Positions 48,108 through 58,603 of a stretch of DNA of 64,000 nt are shown in pieces. A program made the position numbers and the translations under genes. The stretch is from Perilla frutescens (lineage: Eukaryota > Streptophyta > Magnoliopsida > Lamiales > Lamiaceae), in the NCBI GenBank assembly GCA_026008535.1, contig BRKX01000018.1:20530088-20594087 (forward strand). Direction: 5' to 3'. Positions within the stretch are counted from its first letter, which is position 1. Each line of letters opens with the position of its first letter. The notes beneath the pieces are model-generated. The model was not told where the DNA came from, did no database searches, and saw only the letters and a program-made list of their open reading frames with translations.

Positions 48108-49559
48108 ACTCCCCCCAAACTTAAAAGATTGTTTGTCCCCAAACAATGAAGAAAAGAGAATAAGGTTTAAATGATGAAATGCGGATAAAATGTTGGAAAT
48201 TGCTTGAGAGATTCAAAACACATTTTGTACATTCAAGCATGATATTCAAAGATCAACAAGCGTTGATAAATTATACAATGCATGGCCAAATGAACTTGTA
48301 ACCTCTCTATGATATAAGATCACTCAACACTCAAGTGTTTAGGCTATAAGTGTATACACTCAAAATCAAGTCATACGAAAAGTCTACCATAGGCTTGTAA
48401 TGTGTCTATTCTCTCCACCACCTGTGTGTGCTTTCAAACAAGAATCATTAAGGGTTTTTTCAAGGTTGTAATGAAGGCTTTTTGGTAAGGTGGGGATTGT
48501 TTGGCTAAGTGACTCAATTAAGAATTAATCCTCAATAATCCAAATTTCCATACTAACCAAGTAGAACTACACAAGCACTCTTCCACCTTCCAAGCTTTCA
48601 CAAAATCTCAAAGTCTAGAAATTTTTTCATGATAAGTAATATTACTCTCCTTTCTTGCTCTTTCATTTCAATGATAAAAAAATGTGAACACCTCATTTTT
48701 TTTCTTTTTCTTTTTTTTTTTTTTGCTTTTCTCTCTCTTTTTTTTTTCATAAGAACTAAGAAGGGTTATTTGGTATTTTCGTCTCAAATACTCTAGAATG
48801 TAATTTTCATTACAAGCACTTCAAATTTCTCATAATCATTAATTCCTCATTACTAATTATTCCCAACCTAAGGCAAAATAATGAAATATGGTCTCATGGC
48901 AAGGGGCTAACAAGGGATTTAGTGTTGGAATGATAAAATTTGGGTAGAGTAGGCTAGACAAAAGATGGCCTTAAATCCTTTTCGAGTCATCAAGTACACT
49001 ATTACAATCTCGAGTTAGACACAATGCAAGTTCTAGAGACAATTCAAGTATGCATGATTACTACACAAGAAAGGAAAAGATAGTAAAAATAAAGCAATCT
49101 TTGGCTCAAAATCTCATGTGGGCTCAACCAAGATCAAAAGGTAATAAATTTAATAATTTATCAAGGCAGATATCAACAAATCATAACATGCTTTCATGTC
49201 ATTTTTCCAAATAAAACCATCTCATCATAAGCAACATAACAACCCAATCCACACTTCAACCATTTTCAACCACAAGTCTCCACAAGATCAACAACCAAAT
49301 CAAAAACCACCGGTTATTGAAAGTAAGTAAACGTGCAAACAAACTAAAAATTTTAAAATTTTACCAAAATTTTAATGCAAACTACATGCAATGCAAAATA
49401 AAAAACAAACAAAAAGGAGTTCAAAATAACCACACTTCTCCCTCCCCCAAACTTATTCGGAACAAAGTACCAATAAATTTGAAAAAGAAGAAGTGGTTTA
49501 TTTTGGACGGACTTACAACTGTCAAGGCGGGTTTGGTGGCACTTGACACCACCTTAGAA
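48108..49559 (-). other. 3' non-coding region of the deleted Gypsy element
   Basis: It starts with the C-rich complement of the polypurine tract and includes a pyrimidine tract (48690-48750). It contains no supported ORF. A similar pyrimidine tract occurs in the 3' region of the Athila-like element. Confidence 0.55.
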
Positions 49560-49971
49560 CTCTTTTTTTATTTCTTTGAGGCTTAGAAGTCAAATCCGGA
49601 TCAAAGATTCTATAATACTCCATGGGTATCTCTTCTTCTTTCCTCGCTTTCATGTTCTCAATTCGTGGCTTTATCTCTTGGACCACCTTGGATTCTTCAA
49701 TGCTCTTAAGCTCATCATCTTTTATAGCTTACCTCCTCATGGGAATAGGGAACATGGCTCTTGACTCATGCACTCGAATGATAAGCTCACATTTCTCCAA
49801 ATCTATCAATGCTCTCCCGGTGCTCAAAAATGGCCTCCCCAAGATAAGTGGCACATTTGTGTCCCCTTCCATATCAAGCACCAAGAAATCAACTCGGAAG
49901 ATGAATTTATCCACCTTTACTAGCACATCTTCTAAGATCCCTTTTGGATATGTAAAAGTATGATCCGCCAT
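49560..49971 (-). pseudogene. Retropepsin-region fragment of a Ty3/Gypsy polyprotein
   Basis: The frame from 49971 reads MADHTFTYPKGILEDVLVKV, then DFLVLDMEGDTNVPLILGRP and LSTGRALIDLEKCELII. This matches the region after the catalytic motif in plant Gypsy proteases, compare LLLGRPFM in the Athila-like element. A stop lies at 49729 and the same frame continues past it (DDELKSIEESKV) towards 49560. The catalytic Asp motif itself is deleted, so no enzyme could be made. Confidence 0.8.
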
Positions 49972-49995
49972 TTGTAAGCAAATACTCGTTGCTTG

Positions 49996-50994
49996 CTAAG
50001 ATCCTATGTTGAAGCTCATCTCTCGAATTTTGAATCAACATACATAATCATGCTAATTAATTATCAATTAGTTCTCACCAATCAACAATACATAACACCC
50101 ATACATAACAAGAATCTAAAGCATAATCAAGAACCATTAAACATCCAAAATAAATATCATTTATATCTCATAATCCAAATAAAACCAACACCCAAGAGTA
50201 TCAAAGATTTAGCTTCTCATAATTACATGGGTAACCAAAATCTCTACAAGAAGGAACATGATTTTAACAAAATTAAATAACAAAAGAACCCGGATAGATG
50301 TTTTGGCCTTCAAATCTTGCTTCAACTTTGTTCTTCTTGCCCAATTTTCAATTCCCTTTCTTTTCTCTTCTTCTCCAAGTGTTTCTCTCTCTAAAAGTGG
50401 CTAAGGATGGAATGGAATGCCCTAATTTCCAATTGGGGGTTGGTTTATATAGTGGAGGAATAAAAGAATTAAAAGAAATTCAAAAATGGGGAAAAAAGAT
50501 GAAAAAATTGAGAATTTAGTGCACGGGACACGACCATGGAGGTCGCGCCCCGTAACTGACTTTTAGGGCCTCTGTGTCGATGTCCAATCACGCCGATACT
50601 GTGCGCGGGTCGCGCCGCGCGTTGAGCTGGTCGGGTCGTGCGAAACGGCACGAGTGAGCATTCGGGTCGCGCCGTTTGGCGCGAGTGAGCTGAACGGGTC
50701 GCGCCTCCGCCCCTACTCCGACACCTCTCACGGTTTTGCTTCGTTCTCTCTCATTTCTTTTCCGTTTGAGGTGATTCAACTTGCAGCGTGCTCCCAATTC
50801 GATCCTCTATCTTCCCATGGTATTGAATCACTTAAAAATTCATTTATTCATGTACCATTTCCTATAAAACTCACACAAGAAACAAAACTTCCAAGCCGAG
50901 AGGTTAAAAGCGCAATTTGGGTTAAAAGACGTGTAAAACTATTCAATTAACTTCATTTAAAACTCAAAATGTTGTGACAAAACACCTCTCATCA
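49996..50994 (-). repeat. Partial LTR (right) of the deleted Gypsy element
   Basis: It matches 47085-48107 of the left LTR, starting at CTAAGATCCTATGTTGAAGC against CTAGGATCCTATGTTAAAGC. The missing 0.5 kb was removed by the same deletion that removed gag. The CpG-rich block at 50530-50715 includes the perfect hairpin TCGCGCC-GTTT-GGCGCGA (50667-50684). Confidence 0.85.
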
Positions 50995-51821
50995 CTTGAA
51001 AACACTGCATAAAACATACAGAGGACTATCCTAGCTTCACTCACTCAAATAATCACTCAAAACAAACATATCTAAACACATAGATAGATTACAACAAGTC
51101 ACTCTAAATCCTAGACTTCTCAAAGTTGATTATCTAACCTACACACACAACTGGAGTGAAAGTCTCCAGCTGATTGGGACGCTAGGCAGATGTCGAGGAA
51201 GATGTCTTGGACTTTAGAGACGACACTAGATGCAAGATTCAGAGCTTCTCACAAACCACGGTGATAACATGCTTGCATAAATGATTTTAAGGTCTAAGGA
51301 GACCTTAAATACTTTCTTCATCTTGTATTAGCAGTTGCCTCATGATCCTAGAAGACTTGGACTTGAATCAACCGCCTTTCACTACCCAATGCTGGAGTGG
51401 ACTTGAGCGTCTTCTGCATTGTGTGGCACACGTTCTTCAACATCGTGCAATAGTGGCAGTTACTCCAGCGACCCAGGTTCACTTGCAGTGGTTAGTGTTT
51501 AATGGAGAGTGGGAAGATCATGTCCCTTACAAATTCAGAACAGATTTGAAACAAGTCAAAATAAAAAATTATCCATGTTTTAAATCAGAATAAAATATCT
51601 AAAAAATTCCTAAATACGTGGAAATCAAAATGTGATAAATATCACAATATATTCAGATTAATTTAAAATAAATTAATCTAAAATATTAGGAAATGATAAG
51701 ATTAATGTTCCGAGTGTTATACTCGATGTGATGAGAATGACGGAACAACATTAGATACAACATTGATTGCGATGTTATCAAAGGAAGTGATAACATCATT
51801 TGGAACACATCATACTCAACA
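50995..51821 (-). repeat. SIRE 3' LTR, right piece
   Basis: It resumes the SIRE LTR at CTTGAAAACACTGC, which corresponds to CTTGACAACACTGC near 63784, and ends CTCAACA at 51821. The total LTR length is about 1.06 kb once the Gypsy relic is removed. Confidence 0.88.
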
Positions 51822-52460
51822 ATCTCCCCCTTAAGCTTATCTTTTTTGCACAAAACATAAAGCTCAATATATATATGATTAGAGCCGCAGCGGAATACGA
51901 AAACAAAAATATTGGAGTTCAAAAACTACCCCTTAAGGTATGCTCTCCCTTAAGTTATTTTCTGTAAAAATAAAATACAAAGTTAGTGGGTATAATCCCC
52001 TATACATAATATACAAGGTTAGTGGGTATTTACCCCTGTACAGATTATAATGTTGAGAACATTCTCAACATAGCAAACAACACATTTTAAAAACATGCGA
52101 ACACAATCACAATGTTGAGATCATTCCCAACATAAAATATCACATATTATAAGTTATGTAAAAAACAAAATATCAAAAACTAAACCATCAATTCACATTG
52201 ATGATTTAAAAGAAAATATCCAAGAATATCCAAACATAGATACCCAACAAAACAAAACAAAACATGTGTCCAACACATCAAAAGTAAACAAGGATGTAAA
52301 TACATCCAAAACAAGCTTGTGTCCAGCACAATACAAACCATAAAATTAAATTGTTTTTGACAAAGAAAATATCATATTTTCTTCTTCCCCTTTGTCTTAG
52401 CCACAGACTTTCCACCCTTCTCTCTGTCAGCACCATCATCACCAACAACATCACCAGCAG
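51822..52460 (-). other. SIRE polypurine tract and 3' non-coding region
   Basis: ATCTCCCCCTTAAGC (51822-51836) is the complement of a purine-rich tract abutting the 3' LTR. The rest is AT-rich non-coding DNA between the env-like ORF and the LTR. No ORF is supported. Confidence 0.6.
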
Positions 52461-53986
52461 CTACTCCACCTTTTTGTGTAGAAAGACTCCTCGAAGAGCA
52501 TTGTGGAGCTCAACCATGGCATTTGTGAGAACTGTGCTTTGATGAATTAACGAATCCATCTGCAAGACATAAGAATGTAAGACCTGCACAGACATATTTA
52601 CCAAGTGCGAGGAGGCACTCGCGATATCGCCTTCTGAAAGGGAAGGGGAGAGAGCACTATCTGCAGCAACATCATGCCCAGCATCCCTTGAAGCAGTTGT
52701 TGAACTTCGACCGAAGGTATAAGAGAGATCGATCACACAATCTTCATTCCCTTTGGGCTTGATGATAGAGATAGTTGCAGTTTCAGTAACTATCTTCTTC
52801 TTATTTGGCTTCATACCTTGGTCAACTAGGATGGCATAGATGAGGCAGGAAAATGGTAAAATGTTGGTGGTGTTTGCCTTTGCAGCCAACTTCAACATGC
52901 AATCAAAAATGTATTCTTCGAGATTTAAGGGGATTTTTGTGCCAAGTTTAAAGAGCAAGATGGCTTGATCAACAGTGAGGACTGAAGTGTTGGTGGTGGG
53001 TAACCAATTACACACAATCAATTTGTGTAAAACATAGTAGAAAAATGTGAGCTTAGAAGTGAAAATTTTGTTAGTCCACTTAGTCACCAGACCACCAGTA
53101 ATAGTCCCCACAACATCATCAATTAAATCTAGGCTAATAACATCAGAATCATTGCCCATACCCAAAAATTTATTGATCAGCATGGGGTTAAAAACATAGA
53201 TTTTATCTCACATATAAACCTCCCCAAATTTGCTCTTAGACCTATCACCCATCTCAGGAGACACATTCGCATAAAATTCAGCAATAACATCAAGCTCAAA
53301 AGAAGACAATGCAGTGATAGATTTCCAGAGACCCCTTTCTTTCAAGAAAACATCCATCCCATACTTCTTAAAACTAAGCACATCAATTTGTTTTTCGACA
53401 CAAGTGGGGCGAAGAATAATAGTTTTATGAAGTGTTTTAGCAAGTGGGAGTAGAATGTCTTATTGTAAGCAAATGAAACATCGTGAGGGGAACCTGGGGG
53501 ATAGACTAGTTCAGAATCACCAGAATTAGCATCATCTTTGACATCGGCTGAATGAGTGGAGGATGGAGACACTATCTCCTTGGCTGTGCCAGATGAGACC
53601 ATCTCTTGTGAAGACGCAGGCTTTTGAGGAACATTGACTTCTGGAATTGCAGAGATAGGCTTCTCTTGCTGTTCAACATCGACTTCTACATCACCAACAA
53701 CTTTATCTAGAGAGATGTCAGGGGGATTCTCCTCTTCATCGGACTCATCCTTCAGGGACCTTACTGGTTTCTCATCCATCTTCAGAGTTCTCCTAGCCTT
53801 TTTGCTTGAACCCTCACCGCCCTCTTCCTTGATAGATTCCTGTTGGCCGTAAAATCGTTTAGACTTGCGGGTAGGGCAACTTTTCTTTTTCTCGGCTAAA
53901 GCTCTAGTGTGTAACCCTAGATCTAGATCATTAAGGTTATCTTCTTCACCTAGACTGACTTGCTCGAGCGGAGTGGGGTTTAACAC
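52461..53986 (-). pseudogene. SIRE env-like ORF (putative plant transposon protein domain), frameshifted
   Basis: It lies directly downstream of the RNase H end. The first part (53986-53342) is acidic and Lys/Ser-rich (GEEDNLNDLDLGL, KKSCPTRKSKR). After a frameshift near 53350 the second part carries ELDVIAEFYANVSPEMGDRS, a TGA near 53205, then MLINKFLGMGNDSDV, TNTSVLTVDQAILLFKLGT and LPFSCLIYAILVDQG. The FYAN, D..lL and lPFs.LI pattern is that of the plant env-like/transposon-protein domain found in SIRE elements. Its function is unknown. A Ser-rich and helical C-terminus ends at 52461. Confidence 0.7.
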
Positions 53987-54033
53987 CTAGACTTCTCTGA
54001 TAAAGTGATGTCGAATGTCGATATGCTTAGTGC
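53987..54033 (-). pseudogene. Distal end of SIRE RNase H cut off by the gag-only element
   Basis: The minus strand encodes TKHIDIRHHFIREV, the conserved C-terminal motif of Copia RNase H, followed by a stop. It joins in frame to the RNase H sequence at 58604 if the gag-only element and one target copy are removed. Confidence 0.85.
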
Positions 54034-54038
54034 GTGAA

Positions 54039-55275
54039 TGATATGAGCACGAAAAGACTTGAAGAATCTAATACGAAGCTACAAATATGTGGCTCAATTA
54101 CACGACTTCGAGCAATACAATTGCAAGGATATTTTCAAACATTTGTATGTAAGAAGTTCAAACATGGCAAAGAAGTTGAAAGCAACCCCAAAATTGTTAC
54201 TTTGTTAATAATTAAAGATTGGAGATTAAGGTTTGAAGAAGAGAACATGAAGAACAAGCATGCACATGCACGTCACATGCATGAAGATGGCGACGTGAAT
54301 CACGTGTGTTCATGGAGCTGTTTTCGGCCCTTTAATTAATTTAATTAGGGGTTGAATTTTATTTAGACTATAGTGTTTATTTAATTAATTTAGACTATAG
54401 TTTATATCAGATTTTATTTAATTTGTATGTTAATTTTCGTCCATAATTACATAGGTTTGATTAGAATTGTATTTAAGGCAATTTCCTACCTTGAATAGAA
54501 TTCTAGTTTAGGGAACTTCATAGTATAGTTAGAGATCCCTTTTGGATCAGATTTTTAGGGCTTTTAACACTTAATTTTCGTCCACCCTATGCCCTATAAA
54601 TAGGAGAACCATGTCATATTGATATTTTAGACATTATTGAAGTTATTTTGCTTTTGCATCCAATTGTGTCTCAACTTTTTATATTCTTTTGATTGTTTTC
54701 CATTAAGAAAATTATCATTCTTAGAATTAGCACATCTAAGTCTTATTCAAGGATATTGCTTAATCCAATTGAGGGATTAACCGGTATTCGCTACTTTGAA
54801 GATCAACTTAGAGATTTCAACCTTGGATACGTTCGAGATTCAAGGCGGCTATCGGGTTGTGATTCACATCGACGTGATCATCCTCCATCAACCATAATCG
54901 ACGGCGCTCCATCCTTCATCATACGTCCGCATCCTTCTTCCCCAACAAGTTCGAGTTCTACACCGAGATCCATTACATACGTAAGTTCATCTATCCATAA
55001 CATATCTTATCTACTCCGAGCCATTCTTTACCAACCCATACACGTTCCAAACACCTAATTTCCAGCCCTTAATCCGTCACTTTTCAGCCCTTATCATCTT
55101 GGTATTGTGTTATATAGTTCGTGTCATTGTCTAGGTATATTTTAGTTGTCTAGATTAGTTATATTATTCATTTTGTTGAGTCAGATTGAAACCCTTCTTT
55201 CACTGACGTGTTTCGTATCCAAAAGTCTTCCGTTACGTTCTCTAGATTCGGCTAGGATTTGTCTGGGTCATGTCA
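54039..55275 (+). repeat. 5' LTR of the gag-only element
   Basis: About 1237 bp, beginning TGATATGAGCACGAAAAG. A TATA box CCCTATAAATAGGAG lies at about 54591-54605. Confidence 0.9.
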
Positions 55276-55280
55276 TAATT

Positions 55281-55292
55281 TGGTATCAGAGC
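55281..55292 (+). other. Primer binding site of the gag-only element
   Basis: TGGTATCAGAGC, five bases after the LTR, matches the initiator tRNA-Met 3' end. Confidence 0.88.
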
Positions 55293-55531
55293 CACGTCAG
55301 CTCTGCTGGTCATGGTTCAATCCGACGTATCATACTTTATCCTACATGTCATCATACGTGTCTTTTATTTTTATTACGTGTTATCGAGTTGTAATAGTTA
55401 TAGTACATTAAAAAAAAGAAGAGAATCAGTTAAAAAAAAAAGAAACAAAATTAAAAAAAAAGGAATCGGTCAAAAAAAAGAAGCCGATCAATTCAAAAAA
55501 GAAGAAGAAGTATATTCATTATGTTTCCATT

Positions 55532-55765
55532 TGAGTCTTATTTTTAATTTTGGTACTTTCCTTTTAGTACTACTCTATAGTTGGTAATTACCTTGTGAGT
55601 CTTATCTTATTTTTGGTAATTTCCTTCTAGTATACTTCTTTAGTTGGTAACTTCCTATTGAGTCTTATTTTATTTTTGGAACTTTCCTTCTAAGTTCTAT
55701 TTTATCTTTGGTAATTTCTTTTTGAGTTGTAATTTATTTTTGGTTCTTTTCTTTTAAAGTCTAGT
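55532..55765 (+). repeat. Degenerate tandem repeat of about 45 bp in the leader
   Basis: Units containing GAGTCTTATTTTATTTTTGG followed by AATTTCCTTCTAGT, or variants of these, recur about five times. An A-rich stretch (about 55410-55505) with repeated AAAAAAGAAG segments precedes them. Confidence 0.6.
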
Positions 55766-56010
55766 TCAATTGGGATATTTAGATTGTGTCACAATTGTGT
55801 AACACTTTCCAAATTACCTAATCCCTCTTCATTTTCTTTCCTTAGGATTTATTTTTGGATTCCTATTCTATTTGGGAACTTCAAAAATACATCTAATTCT
55901 TTCCTTATCTAGCTTTCTTCCATCCAAATCCTTCCAAACCTTCCATATACACTTCTTTCCTTCATTATTTTCATCCATAACACTAGGGGGATTAATTTTT
56001 CTGCCCTAGT

Positions 56011-56130
56011 TCACATACACCACCCATACACCATCCGGACCATACACCCATACACCTATATGGTCCATACACCATGCACCCATACACTGCTCATACACCA
56101 TACACCCGTACTCTATATACACCATATTCT
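56011..56130 (+). repeat. CATACACC-type minisatellite upstream of gag
   Basis: CATACACC and close variants (CATACACCCATACACC, CCATACACCATGCACC) recur about a dozen times. One frame reads PYTAHTPYTRTLYTPYSRHL and stays open into the gag domain, so the repeat may have become the gag N-terminus. Confidence 0.7.
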
Positions 56131-56136
56131 CGCCAT

Positions 56137-56916
56137 CTCCATAGCAACAACAAGATAACCATCCCCGAGTTTGAAGGTCTACATGATCTCGATGCCTACT
56201 TGAATTTGGAACGCAAAGTAAACAAATTTTTTGAATGCTACGACTTCCCTGAAAAAAAGAAAGTGCAGCTAGTTTCGCTGAAGTTAAAGGCTACGCAGTA
56301 TCATGGTGTGGATTCCAGCAGAACCGGTGCCACATAGATCACCTTCCACCTATTGACACATGGCGTGAGTTGAAAGATTTGATGCGGAAACGCTTCATTT
56401 CAGACCACTACCAAATGGGAGTTGGAGGAAAAGCTATACAAGCTTAGACAAAGAGATCGAAGTGTAAATAAATACTACAACAAAATGATTGAAGCCATGA
56501 GACGAGCTGATGTAGATGAATATCCAGAAGATATCATGGATAGATTTCTAGCTGGTCTACGAAGGGCAATTCGTGAAAGAATAGCATTGTACCGCTTCGA
56601 CGAGTTGGAGGGCATGGTGGAATACGCCATCCGGATAGAAAAATGGCTAGAGGAACTAGAGATGAAGTCAAAAGAGGAGGTTCAAGTAGATTTGAGCATT
56701 GCCACCCATGATGATTCTACTTCCAAGGTACCAATTCTAGACTTCATTGAAGTACCTTTTATCTCATTACCATCTGTTTCTATGTGCTTAGAAGATGAGA
56801 TACTTGAAGAATCTAAGCCAGAGTTGGACATGATAGAAACAAACAATGAGGAGATGCCAGTTTTGGAGGAGTTAGTTCAAGACGATTGTAATCAAGAGGA
56901 GTCGGTTTCCATTTAA
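56137..56916 (+). pseudogene. Gypsy-type gag gene of the gag-only element, frameshifted
   Basis: The gag core begins NNKITIPEFEGLHDLDAYLN and VNKFFECYDFPEKKKVQLVS. It moves to another frame at about 56295 (PPIDTWRELKDLMRKRFIS), then returns to the first frame at about 56415 with EEKLYKLRQRDRSVNKYYNK and YPEDIMDRFLAGLRRAIRER. This is the retrotransposon-gag domain layout. The tail to 56916 is acidic (ESKPELDMIETNNEEMPV). No zinc knuckle follows. Two frameshifts make it non-functional as read. Confidence 0.75.
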
Positions 56917-57388
56917 GTCGATGAAGAGGTACCCATTCTCGAAATTACTACTCCAGTGAAGACAAGTATAGAAGATTGCAGTTTGGAAGTTTTGTCCATG
57001 GAGATGACAAGTCCTAAAGATTCTATGGAGGACAAACTAAAAAATTGTGAATTTAGAGATCATGAAGAGCTCGAACAAGCTAGCATGGAGGAGCTGCCAA
57101 GTTCTAATATTTTTTGTCAACCGTTTTCTTGTGATGTCTTATTTTACAGATTGTTGAAGAAGTTCCAATGGAAGTTGAAGTACCACTAGACTTGTTCATG
57201 AATGCCATATCACAGCCTTTTATGGTGCTAAAGCTTCAACCATTCGACACTAAGTGGGTGTTCTCGTTCATGATCTTAAAGATGCACTATATGCAGTTTG
57301 TGCTAAAGGAATTTGATGGCCAGTTCTTGTTCGTTTTTTATCCCGAAGATTTGAATTCGAGGACGAATTATTTTCAAGAGGAGGGGAA
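56917..57388 (+). other. Post-gag region of the gag-only element
   Basis: After a TAA at about 56914-56916 the gag frame stays open with acidic sequence (VDEEVPILEITTPVKTS) to about 57189. Another frame then runs into the LTR, reading EDLNSRTNYFQEEGND, a tail commonly seen just before the polypurine tract of plant Gypsy elements. No protease, RT or integrase motif is present. Confidence 0.5.
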
Positions 57389-58598
57389 TGATATGAGCAC
57401 GAAAAGCCTTGAAGAATCTAATCCGAAACTGCAAATATGTGGTTCAATTACACGACTTCGAGCAATACAATTGCAAGGATATTTCTAAGCATTTGTATGT
57501 AAGAAGTTCAAAGATGGCAAAGAAGTTGAAAGCAACCCCAAAATTGTTACTTTGTTAATAATTAAAGATTCGAGATCAAGATTTGAAGAAGAGAACATGA
57601 AGAACAAGCATGCACATGCACGTCACATGCATGAAGATGGCGACGTGAATCACGTGTATTCATGGAGCTGTTTTCGGCCCTTTAATTAATTTAATTAGGG
57701 GTTGAATTTTATTTAGACTATAGTTTAGATCAGATTTTATTTAATTTGTATGTAAATTTTCGTCCATAATTACATAGGTTTGATTAGAATTGTATTTAAG
57801 GCAATTTCCTACCTTGAATATAATTCTAGTTTAGGGAACTTCCTAGTATAGTTAGAGATCTCTTTTGGATCAGATTTTTAGGGCTTTTAACACTTAATTT
57901 TCGTCTACCCTATGCCCTATAAATAGGGAAACCATGTCACATTGATATTTTAGACATTATTGAAATTATTTTGCTTTTGCATCCAATTGTGTCTCAACTT
58001 TTTATATTCTTTTGATTGTTTTCCATCAAGAAAATTATCATTCTTAGAATTAGCACATCTAAGTCTTATTCAAGGGTATTGCTTAATCCACTTGAGGGAT
58101 TAACCGGCATTCGCTACTTTGAAGATCAACTTAGAGATTTCAACCTTGGATACGTTCGAGATTCAAGGCGGCTATCGGGTTGTAATTCACATCGATGTGA
58201 TCATCCTCCATCAACCATAATCGACGACGCTCCATCCTTCATCATACGTCTGCATCCTTCTTCCCCAACAAGTTCGAGTTCTACACCGAGATCCATTACA
58301 TACGTAAGTTCATCTATCCATAACATATCCTATCTACTCCGAGCCATTCTTCACCAACCCATACACGTTCCAAACACCTAATTTCCAGCCCTTAATCTGT
58401 CACCTTTCAGCCCTTATCATCTTGGTATTGTGTTATATAGTTCGTGTCATTGTCTAGGTATATTTTAGTTGTCTAGATTAGTTATTTTATTCATTTTGTT
58501 GAGTCAGATTGAAACCCTTCTTTCGCTGATGTGTTTCGTATCCAGAAGTCTTCCGTTACGTTCTCTAGATTTGGCTAGGATTTGTCCGGGCCGTATCA
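57389..58598 (+). repeat. 3' LTR of the gag-only element
   Basis: About 1210 bp, begins TGATATGAGCACGAAAAG, ends GGGCCGTATCA and is followed by the target duplication GTGAA (58599-58603). Confidence 0.9.
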
Positions 58599-58603
58599 GT
58601 GAA

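Larger units (their letters stand above)
46583..50994 (-). mobile_element. Internally deleted Ty3/Gypsy element nested in the SIRE LTR
   Basis: The element begins TGATGTG and ends CTCATCA, with a 5-bp target duplication CTTGA (46578-46582 and 50995-50999). The left LTR is complete (46583-48107). A purine-rich tract complement ACTCCCCCCAAAC follows at 48108, so the element reads on the minus strand. The right LTR is present only from about 49996. Only a protease fragment remains of the coding region, so gag, RT, RNase H and integrase are missing. It is a 4.4-kb non-autonomous relic. Confidence 0.85.
54039..58598 (+). mobile_element. Gag-only (non-autonomous) Ty3/Gypsy-type LTR element inserted in SIRE RNase H
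   Basis: The LTRs are 54039-55275 and 57389-58598 with inverted termini TGATA/TATCA (the 5' copy ends ATGTCA). A perfect target duplication GTGAA lies at 54034-54038 and 58599-58603. TGGTATCAGAGC (55281-55292) is the initiator tRNA-Met primer site, and AAGAGGAGGGGA (57376-57387) is the polypurine tract. The 2.1-kb interior carries a gag-like gene but no protease, RT or integrase. The element would depend on enzymes from a relative. The LTRs are similar, with one indel of about 20-30 bp near 54380. Confidence 0.9.
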
